Origin: Clostridia bacterium
Lineage (GTDB): Bacteria > Bacillota > Clostridia > Oscillospirales > CAG-272
Direction: 5' to 3'
NCBI GenBank assembly: GCA_017504405.1
Contig: JAFVRG010000012.1
Span: 42,352 to 106,351, forward strand
DNA length: 64,000 nt
Shown: one piece after another, positions 23,904-31,235 of the stretch
Numbering within the stretch: the stretch's first letter is position 1
Layout of the letters: each line of letters starts with the position of its first letter
Translations under genes and position numbers: made by a program
Notes under the pieces: generated by a model
Database searches by the model: none
What the model saw: only the letters and a program-made list of their open reading frames with translations
What the model was told of the DNA's origin: nothing

Positions 23904-25652
23904 ATGACCTTTGTTCGCAAAAACAAAATAGGCATTGCTTTTCTTGCGGTACTGATTATTTTCATCGCATTTGGAATAGTCACCGCAGTCAGCGGTCCCT
24001 ACACTACTTATGAGCGTACGCTCACCGCACTTCTCCCCCCCGTTATCGCAATCGCACTCGCCCTTATCACGAAGGAGGTTTATTCCTCGCTCTTCGTGGG
24101 AGTTCTCGCAGGAGGTCTGCTTTATTCCCGATTCAGCTTTTCGGGAACGGTTGATGCCGTTATTGACGACGGTATCATTACCGCAGTTGCAGATACCGCA
24201 GGAATTTTCGTATTCCTCGTAATTCTCGGTATTCTCGTTGCCTTGGTAAATAAGGCAGGTGGCTCTCAGGCATTCGGAAGATGGGCAAAAACCCATATAA
24301 AGACTAAGGTTGGCGCACTTATCGCTACCTTCATTCTCGGCGTTCTCATTTTCATTGACGACTACTTCAACTGTCTGACGGTTGGCTCGGTTATGCGTCC
24401 GCTCACCGACAACCATAAGGTTTCGAGAGCAAAGCTCGCATACGTAATCGACGCAACCGCAGCTCCTATTTGTATGATAGCTCCCGTTTCCTCTTGGGCG
24501 GCGGCTGTTTCAGGCTCGGTTGACAGTGAAACCTATTCGGGCATTGAGCTTTTTGTCCGTGCAATACCGTTCAACTTCTACTCGCTTCTCACTATCGTTT
24601 TCGTGGTAACAATCTCTATTATGAGCTTTGACTACGGAAAGATGAAGATGTTTGAGCTTAAAGCTGAACAGGGCGACATTCACGGTGACGGCGACGTTCA
24701 CGTTGATGACAACGAGGAGCCCGCAACCTCGAACGGCTCGGTATGGGACCTTCTCTTCCCGATAATCGTTTTGGTTGTTGCTTGCGTTCTCGGTCTTATG
24801 TACGTTGGCGAGTTTTTCGACAGCGAGAGCGAATATTACCTCGACTTTGTCGGCGCATTCGGTAATACCGATGCTTATGTAGGTCTTGCTTGGGGCGGCA
24901 TAATTGCTCTTCTCATTATAATCGGATACCTGCTCCTTCGCCGTGTTGTCAGCTTTAAGGACGCTATGGATGCAATTCCCAAGGGCTTTATTGCAATGGT
25001 TCCCGCAATACTCATTCTCACCCTTGCAACTGCCCTCAAGAACATGACGGTTAATCTGGGTGCTAAGTATTACGTTGCAGACCTTATGGAGGGTGCAGGC
25101 GCACTCAATAACTTCCTGCCCGCTATAATATTCGTTGTAGCTTGCTTCCTTGCATTTGCAACAGGTACGTCGTGGGGTACGTTCGGAATACTCATTCCTA
25201 TCGTGTCCGCTATGTTTGCGGAAACCGATCCGTTGTTCTTCATCGGTATATCCGCTTGCCTTGCAGGCGCTGTTTGCGGCGACCACTGCTCGCCCATCTC
25301 GGATACCACCATTATGGCGAGCGCAGGCGCACAGTGCAACCACGTTGACCACGTTTCAACTCAGCTGCCCTATGCAATTACCGTTGCGGCTGTGTCCTTC
25401 GTGTCCTTCATAATCGCAGGCTTTGTAAAGAGCGCATGGATTGCTCTGCCTATCGCAATAGTGCTTATGGTGGAACTATCTTTGTTATCAAGTATATTGT
25501 GGAGAGAAAGAAAGCTCCCGCAGAGGAATAAGGGGCTTCCGCCTTTTGGCATAACCGTAAACAAAAACAGTGAGGTACAGAAAATGTGCCTCACTTTTAT
25601 TTTTTCGCACAGGCAGCCGCTTGCTTGCGGTTTTTACCCTTCGGGTACTTGA
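23904..25652 (+). CDS. nhaC: NhaC-family Na+/H+ antiporter, probable C-terminal frameshift
   Basis: 582 codons in the open frame, an NhaC (PF03553) transporter with about twelve membrane helices. Conserved segments include FIDDYFNCLTVGSVMRPLTD and ATGTSWGTFGILIPI. It exchanges sodium, or another cation or organic anion, for protons in the cytoplasmic membrane. The last about 60 codons do not look native: they become basic and run through a terminator repeat. Inserting one base near 25472 (GTGGAAC to GTGGGAAC) restores a hydrophobic helix ending in KYIVERKKAPAEE with a stop at 25529-25531, before the repeat. Either a real one-base deletion or a sequencing error. It is monocistronic, with its own promoter and terminator. 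Confidence 0.85.
   Translation: MTFVRKNKIGIAFLAVLIIFIAFGIVTAVSGPYTTYERTLTALLPPVIAIALALITKEVYSSLFVGVLAGGLLYSRFSFSGTVDAVIDDGIITAVADTAGIFVFLVILGILVALVNKAGGSQAFGRWAKTHIKTKVGALIATFILGVLIFIDDYFNCLTVGSVMRPLTDNHKVSRAKLAYVIDATAAPICMIAPVSSWAAAVSGSVDSETYSGIELFVRAIPFNFYSLLTIVFVVTISIMSFDYGKMKMFELKAEQGDIHGDGDVHVDDNEEPATSNGSVWDLLFPIIVLVVACVLGLMYVGEFFDSESEYYLDFVGAFGNTDAYVGLAWGGIIALLIIIGYLLLRRVVSFKDAMDAIPKGFIAMVPAILILTLATALKNMTVNLGAKYYVADLMEGAGALNNFLPAIIFVVACFLAFATGTSWGTFGILIPIVSAMFAETDPLFFIGISACLAGAVCGDHCSPISDTTIMASAGAQCNHVDHVSTQLPYAITVAAVSFVSFIIAGFVKSAWIALPIAIVLMVELSLLSSILWRERKLPQRNKGLPPFGITVNKNSEVQKMCLTFIFSHRQPLACGFYPSGT
25533..25604 (-). repeat. Inverted-repeat terminator element, right copy
   Basis: Reverse-complement relative of 23761-23824: GGCATAACCGTAAACAAA followed by the hairpin AGTGAGGTACA-GAAAA-TGTGCCTCACT and a T tract to about 25604. 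It terminates nhaC transcription and lies just after the restored nhaC stop codon. Confidence 0.75.
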
Positions 25653-25677
25653 CACCTCTGCCACCTTGTTGTATAAT
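25649..25677 (+). promoter_or_regulatory. Promoter of the winged-helix/addB unit
   Basis: TTGACA (25649-25654), TATAAT (25672-25677), 17-bp spacer, 32 bp before the ATG at 25710. It overlaps the last codons of the frameshifted nhaC frame, further evidence that this tail is not native. Confidence 0.9.
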
Positions 25678-25709
25678 AATTATTAGAAAAATTAGAAAGG
25701 GGGAATAAT

Positions 25710-26261
25710 ATGCGAGCAGTAATACTCACCGCTGACCTTGATATAGCGTCCTTGATAGCGCTTGAGCTGTCGGCTCATTTTGAGTGCGACCGCATGCACG
25801 AATGTGAAAACGCAAGAGAATATGAGCTCATTGTCTGCGACCTTGATACCGCCACACCCCCTGTGTATATGGACGGACGGTTGGTGACGTTTTCCCGTAC
25901 TGAGGGCAAGGGAATGCTCCCCCGACCTTTCCTCATTTCCGATATGATTTCTCTATGCCTTTGCAGGGGAGAGCGGAGCATAACGCTCGACTGCGAGCGT
26001 GAGATTGCAGTAATAGACGGGGTAACGCATACCCTGACGCACAGGGAATTTCTCCTTTTTGAGGCGCTTTTGTCAGCGAATGGGGACACTGTCCCCTGCG
26101 AGCGCCTGCTCTCGCTTGCCTTTGACGGCTCGACTGACAAAAACCTGCTCGGCGTTTATATACATTACTTAAGAAATAAGCTTGAACGTGAGCGCAGATT
26201 TATATACTCTCAGAGGAAAGAGGGCTATTATCTTGACCTGGAGGGCTATACCGTATGCTGA
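25710..26261 (+). CDS. OmpR-type winged-helix regulator with degenerate receiver
   Basis: 183 residues. The C-terminal part (about 90-183) is a Trans_reg_C winged helix (LTHREFLLFEALLSANGDTV, then VYIHYLRNKLE and RKEGYYL). The N-terminal about 80 residues resemble a shrunken receiver (VILTADLDIASL, ELIVCDLD) without the full acidic pocket and conserved Lys, so control by phosphorylation is doubtful. No histidine kinase is adjacent. Its 3' end overlaps the addB start by seven bases, so the two are coupled; a link between this regulator and recombination is not something I know from other genomes. Confidence 0.82.
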   Translation: MRAVILTADLDIASLIALELSAHFECDRMHECENAREYELIVCDLDTATPPVYMDGRLVTFSRTEGKGMLPRPFLISDMISLCLCRGERSITLDCEREIAVIDGVTHTLTHREFLLFEALLSANGDTVPCERLLSLAFDGSTDKNLLGVYIHYLRNKLERERRFIYSQRKEGYYLDLEGYTVC

Positions 26262-29200
26262 AAATAGTTATGGGCGACGTCGGCTCGGGCAAGAGCACCT
26301 ACGTCACAGAAAAGATAAAAGAAGATATAGCAAACGGCAAATCGGCGTTTCTGATAGTGCCCGAGCAGCAGACCGTTGAGCGTGAGCGCACGATGGCGGA
26401 CGAGCTGCCGCCATCAGCGCCGCTGACCTTTGAGGTGACGAACTTCTCACGCCTTGCAAACACGGTTTTCCGTGCTCTCGGCGGACTTTGCTACAATTAT
26501 GCGGATAAAACGGTCAGAATGCTCATTATGTGGCGCACCCTCACCGACCTATCCCCGATGCTCCACGAGTTTTCCGAGCCCGATGCGAGGAAAATAAACC
26601 GCGCGGTTGCAGCAGTAAACGAGCTTCGGTTTTCAAAAATAACGCCGTTTATGCTCGAAAATGCGGCCAAGCGTGTGGAGGGGGAGGCACTCAAAAACCG
26701 CCTTTTGGATTTAGCGCTTATAACCACTACCTATACGCAGCTTGAGCATATCGAATACGAGGATGTTGCTGACGACCTCGACCGCCTGTGCGATTTGCTT
26801 GATGCAAAACCGTTTTTTGCGGGTAAAAGCATCTATATTGACGAATTTGTCAGCTTCACCGAGCAGCAGTATTCGGTTATAGAGCGCCTCTTGAAAACCT
26901 CTGACGTCACGGTATGCGTTTACGAAGATTTTACCGAAAAGAAGCTCTGCTTTGGCGAGAGCCGTCAGCTTTTGGAGCGGCTTGCAAAAATGGCAGAAAG
27001 GCAAGGGGTGTCCGTCGAAACCGTTAGGCTGTGTGAGAACAGGAGAACGAAATCCCACCTCATACGCTATACTGCCGATAAGATATGGTCGCAGGACTTT
27101 CACAGCTCACGCTTTGACGGCGAGAGCGACGGCTCGCTCACCGTGGCTTGCGCTCCCGACGTGTACGCAGAGGCTGACTACGTCGCCTCCCTATGTGTCT
27201 CTCTTGCGAGAGAGGGCGCTCGCTATTCGGATATAGCGGTAATAGCGGATAAGTCGGAGAGCTATCACGGCATACTTGACGAGGCGTTTGAGCGATGTAA
27301 CGTCCCGTACTTTATGTCGCATAAGGAGGATATAACCTCGCTTGAGCTTCTCCGCTACATTCAGTCGGCATACGAGGTTATAGCTCACGGCTTCCGCCTT
27401 GAGGACGTTATCACCTATATCAAATGCGGGCTGTGCGGGGTGAGCGATGACGAGGTAGACAGATTTGAGCTGTACGCTCACCGTTGGAGCATCAACGGAC
27501 GGCGTGCGTACCTTGATAAAGACAGCTGGAAAATGAACCCACGTGGGTACGTTGACAACGAGAGCGACTCGGACAGAGAGCTTCTCATTAAAATAAATGA
27601 AACGAGAAAAAAGGCATTTGCACCGCTGTCAGGACTGTGCGAGAGCTGTGAGGGCGTGCATACCGTTTTCGAGCACAGTAGGGCATTGATGGAATTTTTG
27701 CTCTCGCAGAATATGGAGAGCGTGCTCGTCAACCGCTCCCGTGAGCTGCTCTCACGGGGTGACTCTGTGCGTGCGGAATATTATGCAAGGCTCTGGGAGA
27801 TAATCTGCGATTGCCTCGATACCCTCACGAAAACCGTAGGGGATGCAGAGGTACGTGCGGATAAATACTCCGAGCTACTCCGTATGATGTTTTCCTCGGT
27901 TGACATCGGCAGAATACCGTCGTCAAGCGACGAGGTAACCGTCGGCGATGCCGACACATTGCGTATAGGCACGAAAAAGCATATAATTCTTATCGGTGTA
28001 AACGACGGCGTTTTTCCTGCCGCCGTGAAGGATAACGGACTGTTTGGCGATGCCGACAGGAAAGCTCTCGCAGCGCTCGGAATAAATATCGGCTCGGAGC
28101 GTGAGCTGGAGGCAGAGCGCAAGCTGTTTGGGTTTATGCGCTCAATGCTCCTTTGCTCGGATACGCTGACTGTGTGCTATCATACGCAAAATGCTCAGCT
28201 CGAGGCATCACGCCCCTCAATTGCAGTATCGAGAATACGGAGCATTGCAAACGGCAGGGAGCGATTCGTTGATATAAGGACGCTATCCCCTGAGTTCTTC
28301 GTCTGTTCAAGGGACGGTGCGGTACGCACCCTCTCCCGCCTTGGCAAAACCGCCGAGGGAAAGGCGCTGAGAGGTGCGCTCGCCACGGTGGACGGCTACT
28401 CGGATTTGTGCTGTGAGCATACACCCGTAGCCGACGGAGAATGTGCGATTAGTGTGACCCCCGAGGCTTTCGGAAGCACGCTCTACCTCTCGCAGTCCAA
28501 AATAGATAAATTCATCAAATGCCCATTTCTCTATTACTGTAAGTACGTGTTAAAGCTCTCGGATAATTCAAAGAGCGAATTTAACGTTGCCAGCATAGGT
28601 AACTTCCTTCACGCCTGCTTTGAGGAGATGTTCAGGGTTTTAGATGCTGACGGACGTGAGATAGGCTCACTTGCCGACGAGGAGCTCTCCGACTGCGTCA
28701 GTCGGGCGACAGAATCGTATATCGCCCGTGTATGTCCGCCGGAAAAGAGAAGCTCGGCACGCCTTTCGCACCTCTTTTCACGCCTTGAACGCACGGCGCA
28801 GCTCGTTGCACGCAATATGCGTGACGAGTTTGCGAAAACCGCCTTCAAGCCAAAGCTTTTTGAGGCAAAAATTTCCGGTGATGGCGATATACCCCCCGTG
28901 AAATTCACGCTCTCCGATGGCACGTTGCTGACGGTTGGCGGAGTTGCCGACAGAATAGATACTCTTGAGCTTGACGGTAAAACATATATCCGCATCGTGG
29001 ATTATAAAACGGGAGAGCATAAATTCTCCCTCGACGGAATACGCAAGGGTGCGGAAATACAAATGCTCCTCTACCTGTTCTCTGCGGTGAAAAACGGCTC
29101 ACACCTGTTTTCGGGCGAGTCCGTGGCGGCGGGCGTCAGCTATATGATGGTAAACACGTCCCCCGTCAAGGTTGATAAAATGCCAGACAGCGTGACCGAA

Positions 29201-29479
29201 GCGGCAATGCAGAAATACACAAGAAGCGGCGTGATAATAGACGACGACTGTGTTGTGAATGCGCTCGGTGCTGACGGGGGCAAGGAGTATCTGACAACCC
29301 TTGTCAGCAGGGAGCGACTGGGCGAGGCATTTTCCGAGCTCGAGCAGGCTCTCTGCGAGATAGGCGAGCGCATACGCAGCGGCGATGCGTCGGTGCCCTC
29401 ACAGGCACATTTAGCGAAGGAACGGAGCTGCACGTACTGCGAAATGAAGGACGTGTGCCGTTCCCGAGTGGAAAGCTAA
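26255..29479 (+). CDS. addB: ATP-dependent helicase/nuclease subunit B (AddB)
   Basis: 1074 residues, close to the usual 1,150. The N-terminal Walker A is GDVGSGKST, with PEQQTVERE as the following AddB-type motif. The C-terminal PD-(D/E)XK nuclease core is at IRIVDYKTG. Four cysteines of the 4Fe-4S latch are present, one in KFIKCPFLYYCKY (about 755) and three in CTYCEMKDVC near the end. AddB works with AddA helicase to resect double-strand breaks for RecA. Its partner gene, which normally follows directly, is absent: the next gene is KDPG aldolase. Confidence 0.9.
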   Translation: MLKIVMGDVGSGKSTYVTEKIKEDIANGKSAFLIVPEQQTVERERTMADELPPSAPLTFEVTNFSRLANTVFRALGGLCYNYADKTVRMLIMWRTLTDLSPMLHEFSEPDARKINRAVAAVNELRFSKITPFMLENAAKRVEGEALKNRLLDLALITTTYTQLEHIEYEDVADDLDRLCDLLDAKPFFAGKSIYIDEFVSFTEQQYSVIERLLKTSDVTVCVYEDFTEKKLCFGESRQLLERLAKMAERQGVSVETVRLCENRRTKSHLIRYTADKIWSQDFHSSRFDGESDGSLTVACAPDVYAEADYVASLCVSLAREGARYSDIAVIADKSESYHGILDEAFERCNVPYFMSHKEDITSLELLRYIQSAYEVIAHGFRLEDVITYIKCGLCGVSDDEVDRFELYAHRWSINGRRAYLDKDSWKMNPRGYVDNESDSDRELLIKINETRKKAFAPLSGLCESCEGVHTVFEHSRALMEFLLSQNMESVLVNRSRELLSRGDSVRAEYYARLWEIICDCLDTLTKTVGDAEVRADKYSELLRMMFSSVDIGRIPSSSDEVTVGDADTLRIGTKKHIILIGVNDGVFPAAVKDNGLFGDADRKALAALGINIGSERELEAERKLFGFMRSMLLCSDTLTVCYHTQNAQLEASRPSIAVSRIRSIANGRERFVDIRTLSPEFFVCSRDGAVRTLSRLGKTAEGKALRGALATVDGYSDLCCEHTPVADGECAISVTPEAFGSTLYLSQSKIDKFIKCPFLYYCKYVLKLSDNSKSEFNVASIGNFLHACFEEMFRVLDADGREIGSLADEELSDCVSRATESYIARVCPPEKRSSARLSHLFSRLERTAQLVARNMRDEFAKTAFKPKLFEAKISGDGDIPPVKFTLSDGTLLTVGGVADRIDTLELDGKTYIRIVDYKTGEHKFSLDGIRKGAEIQMLLYLFSAVKNGSHLFSGESVAAGVSYMMVNTSPVKVDKMPDSVTEAAMQKYTRSGVIIDDDCVVNALGADGGKEYLTTLVSRERLGEAFSELEQALCEIGERIRSGDASVPSQAHLAKERSCTYCEMKDVCRSRVES

Positions 29480-29518
29480 TAAAGTCAATAAACGCAATCT
29501 TTGGACTACTAAATGCAA

Positions 29519-29547
29519 TTGCAATGAAACCGTTTACAAAGTAAAAT
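29519..29547 (+). promoter_or_regulatory. Promoter of eda with embedded perfect cre site
   Basis: TTGCAA (29519-29524) and TAAAAT (29542-29547), 17-bp spacer. Inside the spacer TGAAACCGTTTACA (29525-29538) matches the CcpA cre consensus TGWAANCGNTNWCA at every position. Binding there would block RNA polymerase, giving carbon catabolite repression of the aldolase gene. Confidence 0.8.
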
Positions 29548-29584
29548 TAAATTAATAAATATATTTACGAAAGCGAGAATAAAG

Positions 29585-30550
29585 ATGACTGATCTTGAAA
29601 AGAAAGTTTATGATTTAGGTGTTCTCCCCGTTATCAAAATCGATAACGCAAAGGATGCTGTTCCCCTTGCAAGGGCGCTGTGTGACGGCGGACTCCCTGC
29701 GGCAGAGATAACCTTCCGTACCGCATGTGCGGCAGAGGCTATCGCTAATATAAAGAAGGCTGTTCCCGAGATGCTCCTCATCGCAGGAACTGTTCTGACC
29801 ACCGAGCAGGTTGATGCGGCTGTAGCGGCAGGCGCTGAAATAATCGTTGCCCCCGGACTCAATCCCAAGGTTGTAAAATACTGTGTTGATAAGGGTATTC
29901 CCGTTATCCCCGGTATAGCAAATCCCTCGGACATTGAGATTGCTCTCGAGCTCGGACTTTCCACCGTTAAATTTTTCCCCGCAGAGGCGGCGGGAGGACT
30001 CAAAATGCTCAAGGCAATGAGCGCACCCTACGGCTCGCTGAAATTTATGCCCACAGGCGGAATTAACGCAGACAACTTGGTTTCCTACCTTAAATTTAAT
30101 AAGATACTTTGCTGCGGCGGCAGCTTTATGGTTCCCGGCGACCTCATCAACGCAGGCGAGTTTGACAAGATAACCGAGCTCACCAAAAATGCAGTAACCT
30201 CTATGCTCGGCTTTGGATTCAGACATATCGGTATCAACACCGAGAACAAAGAGGAGGCAGAGCGTGCGGCGAAGCTGCTTTGCACGATGTTTGGCTTCTC
30301 CTGCCGTGAAACGAGCAAGAGCTATTTCCCCTCCGAGAGCTTTGAGGTAATGTTCGGTAAGGGTCCCGGCAAAAACGGACATATCGCAATAGAAACGAAC
30401 TTCGTTGACAGAGCAATAGCTTATTTTGAGCGCAACGGCTTTGCAATTGATCCCGACAGCGTTCAGTACGACGATAAGGGAAATCCCAAATTTGCGTATC
30501 TGCGTGATGAGATATGCGGATTTGCTTTCCATTTAGTTCCAAAGAAATAA
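29585..30550 (+). CDS. eda: KDPG/KHG aldolase fused to a VOC-like domain
   Basis: 321 residues. Residues 1-205 form a class I aldolase barrel with the catalytic Glu in AEITFRT and the Schiff-base Lys in TVKFFPAEAAGG. Residues about 212-321 form a vicinal-oxygen-chelate (glyoxalase-like) domain (GFGFRHIGINTENKEEA, GHIAIETNFVDRAIAYF). The aldolase splits 2-keto-3-deoxy-6-phosphogluconate to pyruvate and glyceraldehyde 3-phosphate, as in uronate catabolism. No KDG kinase or uronate genes are nearby. The role of the C-terminal domain is unknown. Its promoter carries a cre site. Confidence 0.9.
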   Translation: MTDLEKKVYDLGVLPVIKIDNAKDAVPLARALCDGGLPAAEITFRTACAAEAIANIKKAVPEMLLIAGTVLTTEQVDAAVAAGAEIIVAPGLNPKVVKYCVDKGIPVIPGIANPSDIEIALELGLSTVKFFPAEAAGGLKMLKAMSAPYGSLKFMPTGGINADNLVSYLKFNKILCCGGSFMVPGDLINAGEFDKITELTKNAVTSMLGFGFRHIGINTENKEEAERAAKLLCTMFGFSCRETSKSYFPSESFEVMFGKGPGKNGHIAIETNFVDRAIAYFERNGFAIDPDSVQYDDKGNPKFAYLRDEICGFAFHLVPKK

Positions 30551-31000
30551 TAGGGCTTCGTATTTCGGCGTCTTCCGCCGTTTCCTGCCAAGCTCGCTGT
30601 ATTCTATACAGCTTCGGGCAGGAGAACGGCGAAATCCATCCAAAATACGTGCGCCCTTGAACCGAGTGGGGCGTGATGACGCAATCTGCCTCAAAATACG
30701 TGCGCCCTTGGGTGGTTTCCAAGTTTACTGCCAAGCCCGGCGTAGGTAAACTACGCCTTCGGGCAGGAGAACGGCGAAATCTATCCAAAATACGTGCGCC
30801 CTTGAACCGAGTGGGGCGTGATGACGCAATCTGCCTCAAAATACGTGCGCCCTTGAGTGGTTTCCGAGTTTTCTGCCAAGCCCGCTGTATTCTATACAGC
30901 TTCGGACAGGAGAACGGCGAAATCCATCCAAAATACGTGCGCCCTTGAACCGAGTAGGGCGTGATGGCGCAGTCTGTACCCTCGCACAAAGTGAGGCGTG
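30551..31000. repeat. Tandem structured repeats (about 145-bp unit, 2.5 copies)
   Basis: AAAATACGTGCGCCCTTG occurs five times, starting at 30642, 30693, 30787, 30838 and 30930, in an alternating 51/about 93-bp rhythm that gives a unit of 143-145 bp. Each unit has a hairpin bounded by CTGCC and GGCAG whose inner stem is GCTGTA/TACAGC in copies 1 and 3 but GGCGTAG/CTACGCC in copy 2, so pairing is kept while sequence changes. GCGTGATGACGCAATCTG is shared with a separate element after gapA. The whole 30551-31235 gap has no credible gene. Confidence 0.88.
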
Positions 31001-31024
31001 GTGACTCAATCATTAAAAATCAGA

Positions 31025-31064
31025 GGTGCGGATTCCGTTTCGGAGCTTCCGCACCCCTTGTTTT
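31025..31064 (+). terminator. Terminator-like hairpin downstream of the repeat array
   Basis: GGTGCGGA (31025-31032) with TTCCGCACC (31047-31055), inner TCCG/CGGA pairs, then CTTGTTTTT. Very similar arms reappear at 35271-35309, so this hairpin belongs to a small repeated terminator family. Confidence 0.7.
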
Positions 31065-31154
31065 TCTGCGCTTTATGACGAGCCTTGGCGCAGTTTTATC
31101 CCCGTTTGTCACTTTTGCACAAAAAATGAAAGAAAAAATTGTTACATTTCACAC

Positions 31155-31183
31155 TTTACAAGTTGACATTTCTTTGATATAAT
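31155..31183 (+). promoter_or_regulatory. Promoter of lipoprotein gene 1
   Basis: TTTACA (31155-31160) and TATAAT (31178-31183), 17-bp spacer, 52 bp before the ATG. A TTGACA inside the spacer is badly placed for this -10 box. Confidence 0.75.
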
Positions 31184-31235
31184 TATAGCGAATTAAATAT
31201 TTTTTAATTTAATAAAGAAATGTGAGGAAAACATC

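Noticed and set aside
23761..25604. Insertion sequence or composite transposon around nhaC
   Set aside because: Inverted repeats exist but there is no transposase and no target duplication was seen; the repeats also work as terminators.
30551..31000. CRISPR array
   Set aside because: The regular 18-mers looked array-like, but the intervening segments repeat too, spacing alternates 51 and about 93 bp, and no cas genes are near.
30234..31013. 259-codon minus-strand frame
   Set aside because: It runs through the tandem hairpin repeats and the end of eda and encodes the repeat in translation only.
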